Shown one piece after another: positions 18,525-29,374 of a stretch of 64,000 nt of DNA (its first letter is position 1; each line of letters begins with the position of its first letter). Location of the stretch: assembly GCA_947494705.1 (NCBI GenBank), contig CANLVN010000001.1, forward strand, positions 62,001 through 126,000. Reading direction: 5' to 3'. Origin of the DNA: an uncultured Erythrobacter sp. (GTDB lineage Bacteria; Pseudomonadota; Alphaproteobacteria; Sphingomonadales; Sphingomonadaceae). The notes under the pieces were generated by a model. It had not been told where the DNA came from and did no database searches. It saw only the letters and a list, made by a program, of their open reading frames with translations. A program made the translations under genes and the position numbers.

Positions 18525-20629
18525 AGCGTTTCTTCACGCTCAAGACGGGGGTCAAACGGCGCGGCCCTCTCGTCAACGCTTCCTCGCTCAAGAACACGTT
18601 CGACCGCCGCGCGGTCGTGATCGGCGGCATCCAGGGCGGCGTCGGCGTGCTGCTCGCTCTGCGCATGGGATACCTGTCGATTTTCGAGAGCGAGAAGTAC
18701 CGGCTCGAATCCGAAAGCAACCGGGTCAACCTGACGCTCATTCCACCGCGCCGGGGATGGATTCTCGACCGCAACGGCGCACCCCTGGCCTCGAACCGCG
18801 CCGACTTCCGTGTCGATGTCATACCCGAACGGCTCGCCGAGCCCGAGGCGATGATCGACCGCCTTGGCGAGCTGCTCGATCTGAACGATGCGCGCATTGC
18901 CGATCTGAAAACCGAGATTGCCGCATCCCGTGGCTTTGCACCGATAGAGATCGCGAGCGGCCTAGATTACGAGCAGTTCGCGGCGCTCAGTGTTCGTCTG
19001 CCCGATATGCAGGGCGTTGTGCCACAGCGCGGCTTTTCGCGTTTTTACCCCACCGCATCGAGCGTCGGCCACCTGATCGGCTATGTCGGGCCCGCCAATG
19101 CCGAGGAATATGAGGAAGATCGCAATCCGATCCTCATCACGCCGGGCTACAAGATCGGCAAGGATGGCCTCGAAAAGCAATTTGAACAAAGGTTGCGCGG
19201 GGTTCCTGGCGCACGCCGGGTGGAAGTAACCGCAGGCGGGCGGATCGTGCGTGATCTTGAAACCCGCGACGATATTCAGGGCGATCCCGTCCGCCTGACC
19301 ATCGACGGCCCGCTGCAAGATTATGCAGCGCGCCGCATCGGACTGGAAAGCGGATCGGTCGTCGTGATGGATTGCACGACGGGCGACCTGCTCTGCATGG
19401 CTTCCATGCCGAGTTTCGACCCCAACAGCTTCTCCGACGGAATTGGCAGCGTCGAATATTCGATGCTGCGCGATGACCAGCGCGTACCGTTGCGCAACAA
19501 GGTCCTTAAGGGCCTCTATCCACCCGGATCGACAGTAAAGCCCATGCACTGCATGGCGTTCCTGCAGGCAGGGGTTTCTCCCGAGGAAACGATCACGTGC
19601 GGTGGCGGACGGCGGATCGGCAATCGGTTCTTCAACTGCTGGTCCAATCATGGCCGGGTCGACATGGCCAAGGCGATCTACCAATCGTGCGACAGCTATT
19701 TCTATCATTTCGCCCAGCAGATCGGTTTCGACCGGGTCGCCGCAATGGCTCGCACCTGCGGCATGGGGCAGGAGTTTCCACTGCCGGTCACCAGCCAGTT
19801 TTACGGCACGGTCCCGACCTCGGAATGGAAGTTCAACAAGTTCGGTCGCGAATGGCAGCCCTATGATACGGTCAACGCCTCGATCGGACAGGGTTATTAT
19901 CTCGCCAGCCCGCTTCAGCTCGCGGTGACCAGCGCGCGGCTGGCAAGCGGTCGTCATGTAATGCCCCGCCTTACGCTAGACACCGAACCGGAGGGTTTCG
20001 ATCAGGTCGACTTTTCATCCGATCATGTCGAAATGATCCGCCGGGCGATGAGCGATGTGGTCAACGGGCCTGGCACCGCAGGGCGTGGACGCTTGCCATT
20101 CGACGACATTCAGATGGCCGGCAAGACCGGCACGGCGCAGGTTGTCTCGCTGAGCGTGTCCGATGGCCGTTCGGGTCCGTGGAAGTACCGCGACCACGGC
20201 CTGTTCACCTTCTTCGCTCCGGTCGACAACCCGCGTTATGCTGGTGCTGTCGTGATCGAGCACGGCGGCGGCTCAGGTGCAGCCTATCCAATTGCTCGCG
20301 ATGTCATGACATTCATGTTCGACCCGGCCAAGGGGCTTGAAGCCCTTCGCGCGCTGGAAGAGCAATGGGGAGGCACCGCGCAACAGCGACTGGAGCGCCG
20401 CTACGCCGCTTACGCTGCAGAGCGTGGAGAGACCGTGCCGCCCTCGACGCGGCGTGACGAAGCAATCTTTGACCGGGTCGAAGCCGAAGCGCGCCTCGAA
20501 GCCGAGCAGACTCAGGAAAGCGTCGGCGAAGATTTCGTTGCGCCGCGCACCAACCAGACCGCAGTTGGCACACCACCCCCGGATTCTGCCGTTCCAGCAG
20601 GCACACAGGATGCGGAATCCGACGAATGA
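18521..20629 (+). CDS. mrdA: penicillin-binding protein 2 (elongasome transpeptidase)
   Basis: Cross-links peptidoglycan during side-wall growth, with RodA as its glycosyltransferase. The 702-residue protein has one N-terminal membrane segment (VVIGGIQGGVGVLLALRMGY), a dimerisation domain (PPRRGWILDRNGAPLASNRA), and the transpeptidase motifs: STVK with Ser at residue ~337, SCD near 389 (PBP2 uses SxD) and KTGT near 535. The C-terminal ~70 residues are an acidic, low-complexity tail not usual in E. coli PBP2. It overlaps both mreD and rodA by four bases. A much longer reading frame upstream to 18038 is mreD sequence in another frame. Confidence 0.97.
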   Translation: MKRFFTLKTGVKRRGPLVNASSLKNTFDRRAVVIGGIQGGVGVLLALRMGYLSIFESEKYRLESESNRVNLTLIPPRRGWILDRNGAPLASNRADFRVDVIPERLAEPEAMIDRLGELLDLNDARIADLKTEIAASRGFAPIEIASGLDYEQFAALSVRLPDMQGVVPQRGFSRFYPTASSVGHLIGYVGPANAEEYEEDRNPILITPGYKIGKDGLEKQFEQRLRGVPGARRVEVTAGGRIVRDLETRDDIQGDPVRLTIDGPLQDYAARRIGLESGSVVVMDCTTGDLLCMASMPSFDPNSFSDGIGSVEYSMLRDDQRVPLRNKVLKGLYPPGSTVKPMHCMAFLQAGVSPEETITCGGGRRIGNRFFNCWSNHGRVDMAKAIYQSCDSYFYHFAQQIGFDRVAAMARTCGMGQEFPLPVTSQFYGTVPTSEWKFNKFGREWQPYDTVNASIGQGYYLASPLQLAVTSARLASGRHVMPRLTLDTEPEGFDQVDFSSDHVEMIRRAMSDVVNGPGTAGRGRLPFDDIQMAGKTGTAQVVSLSVSDGRSGPWKYRDHGLFTFFAPVDNPRYAGAVVIEHGGGSGAAYPIARDVMTFMFDPAKGLEALRALEEQWGGTAQQRLERRYAAYAAERGETVPPSTRRDEAIFDRVEAEARLEAEQTQESVGEDFVAPRTNQTAVGTPPPDSAVPAGTQDAESDE

Positions 20630-21753
20630 GCGCTGGACGCGGCATAATTCCCGATCCCATCGCGCGTCAGCCCTGGGGGATGCTGATCCCGCTGTTCATG
20701 CTCGTCGCGTTCGGAGCAGCCGTGCTCTATTCGGCAGGTGGTGGCGGATGGGACCCTTACGCCTCCCAGCACGTGATCCGCTTCGTCGTCTTCCTCATCA
20801 TGGCATCGATTATCGCCTCGCTGCCGCGCGACTTCGTCAAGCTGATGACCTATCCCGCCTATGTCGTGGTGCTCATCATGCTGTTCGCGGTCGAGCTCAT
20901 GGGAGCGTTGCGCGGTGGCAGCCAGCGTTGGCTAGACCTGGGTTTCATGGTGCTGCAACCCTCCGAATTGATGAAGCCGGTGATCGTCGTCACCCTCGCC
21001 CATTTTTACGCAGCCTTGCCGGTCGGCCTGATCGGCGGCTGGCGCGCCCTGCTCGTCCCGGCGGTGTTTATTGGTATGCCTGTCGGCCTGGTGCTGCTTC
21101 AGCCGGATCTAGGAACCTCGCTCGCCATCGCATTCGGCGGAGCGGTGGTTATGCTTCTTGCCGGACTTCCCCTGCGCTGGTTCATTGGCGGGGGTGTTGC
21201 AGCGGCCGCGCTCGCGCCGGTTGTCTTCTTTTTCGGGCTGCAGGAATATCAGCAGCGCCGGGTGTTGACGATGTTCAATCCCGAAGCCGACGCGCTCGGC
21301 GCGGGTTACCACATCACTCAATCAAAGATTGCAATTGGTTCGGGCGGCATCTTCGGAAAAGGGTTTAACAACGGATCGCAAAGCCACCTGCAATATTTGC
21401 CCGAGCCGCAAACCGATTTCGTGTTCGCGACCATGGCAGAGGAATGGGGACTTATCGGAGGGTTGTTCGTCCTCGCTGTATTTAGCATCATCCTGCGTTG
21501 GGGGCTGAAGGTCGCGCGGGACAGCCGCGACCGCTTTTCAGCCCTTCTGGCGGGCGGGATGGTCGCCGTCATCTTCTTCTACGTCGCGGTGAACCTGCTG
21601 ATGGTCATGGGAATGGCTCCGGTCGTGGGTATCCCGCTACCCTTCATGAGCCACGGGGGCTCTTCGATGCTGACCAACATGATCTGCATCGGCGCCCTGA
21701 TGATGGTCAACAGCTGGAACCGAAAGGCGCCGCGAGGCGGTCTTACTAGCTAG
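20626..21753 (+). CDS. rodA: rod shape-determining SEDS glycosyltransferase RodA
   Basis: SEDS-family peptidoglycan polymerase paired with PBP2. The 375-residue membrane protein has about ten hydrophobic segments and the family signatures GGSQRWLDLGFMVLQPSE, LQPDLGT (catalytic Asp region), AIGSGGIFGKGFNNGSQ and the C-terminal GIPLPFMSHGGSSML. Its start overlaps mrdA (ATGA) and its stop overlaps by three bases the stop of the convergent LuxR-type gene. Confidence 0.97.
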   Translation: MSAGRGIIPDPIARQPWGMLIPLFMLVAFGAAVLYSAGGGGWDPYASQHVIRFVVFLIMASIIASLPRDFVKLMTYPAYVVVLIMLFAVELMGALRGGSQRWLDLGFMVLQPSELMKPVIVVTLAHFYAALPVGLIGGWRALLVPAVFIGMPVGLVLLQPDLGTSLAIAFGGAVVMLLAGLPLRWFIGGGVAAAALAPVVFFFGLQEYQQRRVLTMFNPEADALGAGYHITQSKIAIGSGGIFGKGFNNGSQSHLQYLPEPQTDFVFATMAEEWGLIGGLFVLAVFSIILRWGLKVARDSRDRFSALLAGGMVAVIFFYVAVNLLMVMGMAPVVGIPLPFMSHGGSSMLTNMICIGALMMVNSWNRKAPRGGLTS

Positions 21754-22574
21754 ACTTTGACCAGGCCCAGCTGGAGAGCCTTGAGCACCGCCCCCACACG
21801 GTCCGATGTCTCCAGCTTCGCGTAGATGCGCTTGGAATAGGTTTTCACCGTGTCCGGCGAAAGGTCGAGGATGCTTGCGATCTCCTGAGTCGTTTTGCCC
21901 CGCCCCGCCCAGGTGAGCACCTCGACTTCGCGTTCTGACAGGTGCGGCTTGTCGACCGTCTTGTCGGAAAGCCAGCAAATCCTCTGGTGCCCGAATTGCG
22001 CGAGTGCCCGCACTTTGGCGAGCGTATCCGGATCGACTTCCTCCACGGGCTTACCGAAATCGAAGCTGGCATAGGCGTCACACCCACGTGGCCCGAACAG
22101 GGTGAGGCCGAACCCGTGCACCAATCCGTGTGCTTTCATGGCTTCAAAATATCGTTGGTGTTCAGGCGTGTTAGGCGCGGTTTTCATCGCATCGGCCCAG
22201 GTCATCATCGCCCCATCTTGCAGAACGCGCTCGGGGATCGGATCGCACTTTCGGAAGTCCTCCCGCCTGTAGAGCTCAAGCCACTCCTCGCTGAAGCCGT
22301 GTGTTGTGATCGAGGTGGTCCTCGACGTGGGATCCTCATAAGCGGGGGTGATGTGATAGCTCATGCGCCGCACCCCAAGCTCGACGCACAAATTGCTCAT
22401 ATAGGCGAGGACATCGCCTACATCCTTGAGTGCTTCGATCTTTTCGAAATGGGGCCACATTCCACTCGGTATACCACGCGTCACCCCAACGGGCGACTTT
22501 CCCTTTGCGTAAGCCTTCTCCATATGCGCGCAGCCTTTTGAAAAGGCGGGCGTTCGGGTCGCAGTCACTATCAA
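21750..22574 (-). CDS. LuxR-type regulator with autoinducer-binding domain
   Basis: A 274-residue regulator: autoinducer-binding domain (about 45-200) and a C-terminal GerE helix-turn-helix (LSEREVEVLTWAGRGKTTQE, about 212-265). The residues contacting acyl-homoserine lactone in TraR/LasR are recognisable: W and Y in WLELY, D-P in KCDPI, W in MTWADAM and G in HGFGLTL, so it could bind a real AHL. No luxI gene is in the window, so it may be a LuxR solo. An ATG at 22523 is an alternative start. It terminates inside rodA's stop. Confidence 0.85.
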   Translation of the reverse strand: MIVTATRTPAFSKGCAHMEKAYAKGKSPVGVTRGIPSGMWPHFEKIEALKDVGDVLAYMSNLCVELGVRRMSYHITPAYEDPTSRTTSITTHGFSEEWLELYRREDFRKCDPIPERVLQDGAMMTWADAMKTAPNTPEHQRYFEAMKAHGLVHGFGLTLFGPRGCDAYASFDFGKPVEEVDPDTLAKVRALAQFGHQRICWLSDKTVDKPHLSEREVEVLTWAGRGKTTQEIASILDLSPDTVKTYSKRIYAKLETSDRVGAVLKALQLGLVKV

Positions 22575-22690
22575 TGTGACAACCTAGTTGAGCGCCCAAG
22601 TCCTGGCGGCAGTGGCTCATCCCCATTGGGACCGCTGTCGTCAGGCACAAGTTCACCAATAACTCGAAATGTCGAGAGAATAGCGATAAA

Positions 22691-23113
22691 ATGGCGCGCC
22701 TGCGCAACTTAATTGCCAACATCACCCGGTTCGTGCCGAGCGCGCCGTCCGGAAACAAGGCATCTCAGGGATCCCATTCGTCCGAAAACCGGCCATCGGC
22801 CGATGCCAATTCGCGTACGCCAAACAGGGCCCCGAAGGGCGAATCGGTATACAGCGACGCAATGCAGAAGGTCGCCGCCGCCTTGTTCCTGAGAGAACAG
22901 CAGGGCAAGGTGACCACTCTGCGCAATTTGCACGAGATCGCAGAACTTCCGCAACCCGAGGCAATGCTCGCGCTCGGACGGCTGCAAAAAGCCGGATATG
23001 TGCGCATCGAACACAACCTCAAAGACGCATTTTCGTCGGAAGTGATCTTGACCGAAGGCACCCGGAGCTGGTTCGACGAGCAGGTTCGGAGGAAAAGCAC
23101 ACGCGTTGGGTAG
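22691..23113 (+). CDS. winged-helix protein, possible transcription regulator
   Basis: A 140-residue protein: the first ~50 residues are disordered-looking (Ser, Asn, Arg, Pro rich), then a winged-helix pattern from about 60 to 135 (AAALFLREQQGKVTTLRNLH, ALGRLQKAGYVRIEHN, then an SEVILTEGTRSWFDE wing and helix). This resembles the C-terminal half of the protein at 27167-27793, and both look like the short MarR-related winged-helix proteins seen in sphingomonads. Ligand and targets unknown. Confidence 0.65.
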   Translation: MARLRNLIANITRFVPSAPSGNKASQGSHSSENRPSADANSRTPNRAPKGESVYSDAMQKVAAALFLREQQGKVTTLRNLHEIAELPQPEAMLALGRLQKAGYVRIEHNLKDAFSSEVILTEGTRSWFDEQVRRKSTRVG

Positions 23114-23254
23114 ACCACCGGTAAAAAGGTCTTCCCTTCTGCAAAAGGCACGCTATACGCAGCGCCTCGCCCGAATCGGAACGCTGTCATCGACGCTCCG
23201 AACCGCGCGACAGACCCATGCACTTCGCTCCAACGAAGGCACGAAATTGGGAAT

Positions 23255-23330
<76 letters not shown>

Positions 23331-23401
23331 TTTCCTTTTAACGCGACTTTAGGCACGGCGGTTGAGCTGGAGCTTAGACTTAGTCCGGTAATTTCGTGGG
23401 G

Positions 23402-24529
23402 ATGGTACGGTTCTCAGGGATACTGGGCTTCACCCTTTTTGCTCTGTTCGCTCTTGGCGCGCAGTCTGCGTACGCCCGGACATCCAGCGGTCAATCAACC
23501 GTCAATCCGCCGCACGAGTTGCCGACTGCCTCACTCACAATCGAGCACTCGTCGAACCAGGCAATGCGCGCAATCCGTGAAGCTGCTCGGCACTCGGGCG
23601 TCGATGCCGACTTCCTCATCGCCATGGCTCACATCGAGTCCGGTTTCGATGCCACCGCGAGAGCCCGCACGTCCAGCGCTGCGGGACTGTTCCAGTTTAT
23701 CGAAGGCACCTGGCTCACCAGTGTCGAGCGCTATGGCGCAGACCTTCATGGTGACGTGATCCCGGACCGGGTGATGTCGCGAGCCGAGCTGCTCGACCTG
23801 CGCTTCGATCCCCGTATGGCTTCGATGCTGGCTGCGGCTTCTACTCGAGACAACGCAATCGCCCTGAACGACGTCCTTGGCAGGCGGGCGACCTATGCCG
23901 AGCTGTATTTGGCGCATTTCCTCGGGACTGGCGGTGCGAGAAAATTCGTAAGTGCCATGAACCGTAATCCTTCGACCCAGGCTGCACGCCTCTTTCCAAG
24001 AGCCGCACAAGCCAATCGGGCGATATTCTATTTTAACGGTAACGCCCGTTCACTCGAAGGAGTGCTGCGCCATTTCGAGGAAAAGATCAGCGGCGTAATA
24101 TCCGAGAGAGGCCATGCCCAGGATTGGCGGATGGACGATGCGGTCGAAGGCCAGAATTCTCTTTATACTCAGGATTCTGTCGGTCCATTCTCAGGTCAAG
24201 TCGAAGTGGTGGTCGGGCAATTCGAGCCGGTACCAGCGCCTGTGTCGATAACCGCTTCAACCCATGTCGCAATCGACGACAAGCCTGTTTTCGCGGCCTC
24301 ACTTGCAAGTGCCGCGCTCCCGACGATGTCTGTGCAGAGAGCTTTGTCGTCGACCAGATCGAGCCACGGGGCAGACCTGGCTCCGTTCACCACCTTCGAG
24401 CGGCCTACGAGTTCCCTCGGCAACCCCGAAACCCGCCCCCTACTCTTCGAGTTGGGAATCACAAAAGCCACGAATCCGTCCGCAATTCGAGGTATTCCAG
24501 ATACACTGGAAACGGTCTCGAAGCCCTGA
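23402..24529 (+). CDS. lytic transglycosylase, SLT domain
   Basis: A 375-residue exported protein (signal MVRFSGILGFTLFALFALGA) with an SLT/lysozyme-like domain at about residues 55-190: catalytic Glu in MAHIESGF, then SSAAGLFQFIEGTW and AELYLAHFLGTGGARKF, all typical of family-1 soluble lytic transglycosylases that cleave peptidoglycan to 1,6-anhydroMurNAc. The C-terminal ~180 residues are Ser/Thr/Pro-rich without a recognised domain. It starts 72 bases after tRNA-Lys; a GTG two codons upstream (23396) is possible. Confidence 0.88.
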   Translation: MVRFSGILGFTLFALFALGAQSAYARTSSGQSTVNPPHELPTASLTIEHSSNQAMRAIREAARHSGVDADFLIAMAHIESGFDATARARTSSAAGLFQFIEGTWLTSVERYGADLHGDVIPDRVMSRAELLDLRFDPRMASMLAAASTRDNAIALNDVLGRRATYAELYLAHFLGTGGARKFVSAMNRNPSTQAARLFPRAAQANRAIFYFNGNARSLEGVLRHFEEKISGVISERGHAQDWRMDDAVEGQNSLYTQDSVGPFSGQVEVVVGQFEPVPAPVSITASTHVAIDDKPVFAASLASAALPTMSVQRALSSTRSSHGADLAPFTTFERPTSSLGNPETRPLLFELGITKATNPSAIRGIPDTLETVSKP

Positions 24530-24753
24530 CGCCACGCAATCCTCCGCTGCGCCAAGTGCTTTGTGCGAAAATGAGCAACATCTGTCGGGCCTTAGGTCGA
24601 ATCTAGAAAAGGGCTGTGATTTCCGATATTTGCGGGATGGAGCTAAAGTTTTGTATCAGTCTTAGCCAGATTAAAATCCGGCTTATCGCGCCCATCAGTC
24701 GTTCCTAACAAGACGCTCGACCCAAAGCTTGTGGTCACACTGTAATGTGCTAG

Positions 24754-26034
24754 ATGGTCGACATGAGCACATCAACAATCACACAGATTCGCGAGCTTAT
24801 TGCCAGCGGTGAATACACCAAGGCTGGCATTGCACGCGCCGCGGGCCTTCATGCCAATACATTACGAGATGCGAGCGAGGCAGACTGGAATCCCACCGCC
24901 GAAACACTCGCCAAGCTACAGGCATTTGTCGAGGCCAATGACGATACCCCTGTTCTGGTAGGCATCGAAGAGATCATCGATGAGGCGCGCAACGGGCGCA
25001 TGTACATCCTTGTCGACGACGAGGATCGCGAGAACGAAGGCGACCTTATCATCCCCGCGCAGATGGCGACCCCTGCAGCGATCAACTTCATGGCAACGCA
25101 TGGCCGCGGTCTGATCTGCCTCGCGCTCGACAGGGCGCGCGTCGAGCAACTGGGCCTTGAGCCCATGAGCCGCAACAATACCGAAAGCATGCAGACCGCT
25201 TTCACCACTTCTATCGAGGCAAAGGAAGGTGTTACCACTGGCATCTCCGCAGCCGACCGCGCGCGCACCGTATCGGTCGCAATCGACGCTACGAAGGGTG
25301 CCGACGACATAGTGAAGCCGGGTCACGTCTTCCCTCTTCAGGCGCGAGAAGGCGGCACGTTGGTGCGCGCAGGACATACCGAGGCAGCAGTCGACATTTC
25401 GCGCCTTGCCGGTCTCAACCCTTCGGGCGTGATCTGCGAGATCATGAACGAGGACGGGACGATGGCGCGGCTCGACGACCTGATGGAGTTCGCGCGCAAG
25501 CACGACCTGAAGATCGGCACGATCCGCGACCTTATCGCCTACCGGATGCGCAACGATCATCTGGTCGAGCGAATCGACGAGCGCAGCTTCGACAGCGATT
25601 TCGGCGGTAGCTGGAGGCTTGTCACCTACCGCAACACCGTTTCCAACGACGAAGCCTATGTGCTTCAGAAGGGGCACGTCGTGCCGGGTGAGCCCACCCT
25701 CGCCCGTGTCCACCCGATCTCGCTGTTCGATGACGTACTGGGCGCACCCAGCGCGCGGCAGAATACCTTGCAGCGGGCGATGAATGTGATTGGGGAGCAC
25801 GGATCGGGCGTGATAGTCATCCTGACCCAGCGTGTCGGGAAAAGCGGCAAATGGTCCAAGGATGAGGAAACCCGCAACATCGGAATCGGTTCGCAGATTC
25901 TGAACGATCTGGGCGTGCATGACATGATCCTGCTGACCAATTCGCGCGCCGATTATGTCGGTCTCGACGGGTATGGCCTGAGCATCACCGACCACCGATC
26001 CATTCCCGAAATCCCCAATCCGGAGACCAAATAG
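24754..26034 (+). CDS. ribB: 3,4-dihydroxy-2-butanone-4-phosphate synthase, RibBX type
   Basis: Makes the four-carbon precursor of riboflavin from ribulose 5-phosphate. The 426-residue protein has three parts. Residues ~8-60 look like a small helix-turn-helix extension ([20 protein letters not shown]). Residues ~65-275 are the RibB catalytic domain, with [10 protein letters not shown] at 88-97 and THGRGLIC. The C-terminal half resembles GTP cyclohydrolase II but lacks the zinc-binding cysteines: the usual ECLTGD...RCDCG region reads [18 protein letters not shown]. So it is probably a RibBX-type protein without cyclohydrolase activity. ribH follows with a one-base overlap. No FMN riboswitch is visible upstream (24530-24753). 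Confidence 0.92.
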   Translation: MVDMSTSTITQIRELIASGEYTKAGIARAAGLHANTLRDASEADWNPTAETLAKLQAFVEANDDTPVLVGIEEIIDEARNGRMYILVDDEDRENEGDLIIPAQMATPAAINFMATHGRGLICLALDRARVEQLGLEPMSRNNTESMQTAFTTSIEAKEGVTTGISAADRARTVSVAIDATKGADDIVKPGHVFPLQAREGGTLVRAGHTEAAVDISRLAGLNPSGVICEIMNEDGTMARLDDLMEFARKHDLKIGTIRDLIAYRMRNDHLVERIDERSFDSDFGGSWRLVTYRNTVSNDEAYVLQKGHVVPGEPTLARVHPISLFDDVLGAPSARQNTLQRAMNVIGEHGSGVIVILTQRVGKSGKWSKDEETRNIGIGSQILNDLGVHDMILLTNSRADYVGLDGYGLSITDHRSIPEIPNPETK

Positions 26035-26456
26035 TGGCCAGCTTCCTAATCGTCGAAGCGCGTTTTTACGCTCCCCTCAATGACATACTCATCGCCGGTG
26101 CCAAGGCGGTGATCGAGAAAGCCGGGCATGAAGTCGAAGTGCTGACTGTCCCTGGAGCGCTCGAAGTGCCCGGAGCGATCGCCATGGCAGCGGAAAGCGG
26201 CGAATATGACGGCTTCGTCGCGATCGGGGTGGTCATTCGCGGCGAGACCTACCACTTCGAAATCGTTGCCGGCGAGAGTGCGCGCGCAATCATGGCATTG
26301 ACGATGGATGGCATCGCAATCGGCAACGGCATCATCACGGTCGAGAATGAGGAACAGGCCCTGGTTCGCGCCGATCCCGCACAAAAGGACAAGGGCGGTG
26401 AGGCTGCCAAGGCCGCGCTTGCCCTGCTCGAACTGGCGCATCGCTTCGGCAATTAG
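26034..26456 (+). CDS. ribH: 6,7-dimethyl-8-ribityllumazine synthase
   Basis: Condenses the RibB product with 5-amino-6-ribitylaminouracil to give lumazine, the riboflavin precursor. The 140-residue protein has the family core [38 protein letters not shown] (catalytic His) and [14 protein letters not shown]. The start is GTG at 26034, sharing its first base with the ribB stop. A hairpin beginning at the stop codon is a likely terminator. Confidence 0.96.
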   Translation: MASFLIVEARFYAPLNDILIAGAKAVIEKAGHEVEVLTVPGALEVPGAIAMAAESGEYDGFVAIGVVIRGETYHFEIVAGESARAIMALTMDGIAIGNGIITVENEEQALVRADPAQKDKGGEAAKAALALLELAHRFGN

Positions 26457-26487
26457 GGAAGTTCGCAAGGCCCTTCCCTAGGTATTT
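26454..26487 (+). terminator. probable terminator after ribH
   Basis: TAGGGAAG (26454-26461) pairs perfectly with CTTCCCTA (26473-26480), 8 pairs with an 11-base loop, followed by GGTATTTCT, a weak U-tract. The stem includes the ribH stop. Confidence 0.5.
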
Positions 26488-26590
26488 CTACGGATACATC
26501 TCTTCATAAGTGTCGCGTACGAGGGTCCATCGGCGATGGTGCCGATTCCGTGGGTCGCACCGTTTCGGATCTGAGAACGAAAGCGACCAA

Positions 26591-26818
26591 ATGATCCATG
26601 TCACAATTCAGGAGCTCGATGAGATGAAGGCCAGCCTCTCCACATTAGAAACCGTGCTCGACAGACTCGACAGGATTGGTGCGGGTATCGCAGCGATCCA
26701 CGTCGACGCCGCAATCAACCAGCTGAAGAACAATCTCGATGTCGTCACGACCGATGAGAGTGTCGAAAGAAGCGGTAGCCATCGCTGCCCAAGTGAACAC
26801 ACTCCCCACCTTCCGTGA
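26591..26818 (+). CDS. short hypothetical protein, 75 residues
   Basis: MIHVTIQELDEMKASLSTLE... is a small amphipathic, possibly coiled-coil protein (leucines and isoleucines at near-heptad spacing to about residue 50), with a polar tail. No recognised family. The ATG at 26591 was chosen because the upstream extension to 26510 looks arbitrary (arginine-rich). The ribosome site is weak. An imperfect CTA(g)GTG/CACTAG hairpin followed by TTTTTT lies just after it (about 26832-26862) and may terminate it. Confidence 0.4.
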   Translation: MIHVTIQELDEMKASLSTLETVLDRLDRIGAGIAAIHVDAAINQLKNNLDVVTTDESVERSGSHRCPSEHTPHLP

Positions 26819-26904
26819 GGCTTGACGCTCTAGGTGAGAACACTAGGCGATCAATTTTTTATCGTTTATTTCCAGAGTTTTGGCTGAACCAATGCTCAGA
26901 ATTA

Positions 26905-26925
26905 GGTACTCATCCTGAGTGTACC
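26905..26925. promoter_or_regulatory. dyad upstream of the winged-helix gene
   Basis: GGTAC-TCA (26905-26912) and TGA-GTGTACC (26916-26925) form a hairpin or operator-like dyad with a TCC centre and a two-base bulge, 28 bases before the short ORF that precedes the winged-helix gene. A role as an autoregulatory operator is only inferred. Confidence 0.25.
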
Positions 26926-26951
26926 GATGACCGCCCTCCCCTAAGTCTTTG

Positions 26952-27170
26952 ATGGGACGCACATCCGAGCGGCAAATCCGCCGGAGGCGTCCTTCAAACC
27001 GGGAGGGTATCTTGGATTCAGTGATTCAACGATCCACGAACCAGTCGTATTCGAAGGCAGACTTCGTGTTATCGAATGACCGAGACGTCATTCATTCGCC
27101 CAGTCCTTCCGCGCCTCTCAAGGAAGCAGTTCCGCCGGAAGGCTCTTATCAGACGGTGGCCACGCGGTGA
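26952..27170 (+). CDS. possible short ORF, 72 residues, unknown
   Basis: MGRTSERQIRRRRPSNREGI... is very basic at the N-terminus and polar throughout; no family recognised. The main support is its stop, which overlaps the GTG start of the winged-helix gene (GTGA at 27167-27170), as expected for translational coupling. No clear ribosome site, so it may be spurious or may be an upstream extension region. Confidence 0.3.
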   Translation: MGRTSERQIRRRRPSNREGILDSVIQRSTNQSYSKADFVLSNDRDVIHSPSPSAPLKEAVPPEGSYQTVATR

Positions 27171-27793
27171 GGGAGCTGAACGATCCTGCCCTCGTAACGA
27201 GGCTGCCCGCAGCGGTTTCGGGCGCCTGCCCCGACGATCAAGAAGAAGGTGCCGGCGACCTTACATTGCTTGCCGAACAATTGGCGCAGATCGCCGAAGA
27301 GCTTCGGCGCAGCTCCGGTGGAACCCCGCCCAGCACGGGGTCGAGAAGCGCCGACACAGTTCATTCGCGCGATCAGGAAAATTCGATCCTTGAAGAGCGA
27401 GCCGCCTCCCATCGCAATGGCGAAGTGAATTTCCGGCTGGAGGATACCAGCTTGCGCCGCGCCGCTTACGCACAGCAGGCTCGCCAAATCTACACCAACC
27501 GCCGCAAACGCTGCTCGATCTTTGGCAATACCGAGCTGTTCGGCGAACCGGGATGGGATATTCTGCTGGACCTCTACATCGCGCATTCCGAGAACAAGCA
27601 AGTCTCGGTGTCGAGCGCCTGCATCGGCTCTGCCGCGCCGCCAACCACGGGCTTGCGCTGGCTTGGCGTATTGGCCGAGGCAGACCTCGTCCTTCGCGAA
27701 CATGACCCCGCCGATCAACGCCGCGTGCTCGTCCGCCTGACCGACAAGGGTTTGAGCACAATGGACGAATACTTCGCGAGTACCGCGATGTGA
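27167..27793 (+). CDS. winged-helix (MarR-like) regulator
   Basis: A 208-residue protein. Its first ~85 residues are polar, with a helical stretch (LTLLAEQLAQIAEELRRSSG). From ~120 it has a MarR-like winged helix: GWDILLDLYIAHSENKQVSV, then LRWLGVLAEADLVLREHDPA, then the wing and C-terminal helix RRVLVRLTDKGLSTMDEYF. The D-x-R-R-x-x-V-x-L-T motif is typical of MarR wings. Starts at GTG 27167. A shorter relative lies at 22691-23113, suggesting an old duplication flanking the tRNA-ribBH region. Confidence 0.75.
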   Translation: MRELNDPALVTRLPAAVSGACPDDQEEGAGDLTLLAEQLAQIAEELRRSSGGTPPSTGSRSADTVHSRDQENSILEERAASHRNGEVNFRLEDTSLRRAAYAQQARQIYTNRRKRCSIFGNTELFGEPGWDILLDLYIAHSENKQVSVSSACIGSAAPPTTGLRWLGVLAEADLVLREHDPADQRRVLVRLTDKGLSTMDEYFASTAM

Positions 27794-27894
27794 CGGTACT
27801 GGCCCAAGCGCGATAGCACTCGCCGATCAGCGGGCACCGAGTTTACGAGGGGTCGCCCCGCCTGAGCCAAACAAAGCCGAGGCGGGCATCCCGC

Positions 27895-29307
<1,413 letters not shown>

Positions 29308-29374
29308 CTATGGAAGCAACTCGCGTGCCCCACCGCAAACAATGGCACGCCCAAGGAGGGTTAAAAGACAGAAT

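Noticed and set aside
24530..24753. FMN riboswitch before ribB
   Set aside because: I could not find the conserved RFN-element pairings in this 224-base gap; nothing else clear was seen in it.
27857..27886. Bidirectional terminator between the winged-helix gene and eno (CCCGCCT/AGGCGGG)
   Set aside because: Seven pairs but a 16-base loop and no T-run on either strand.
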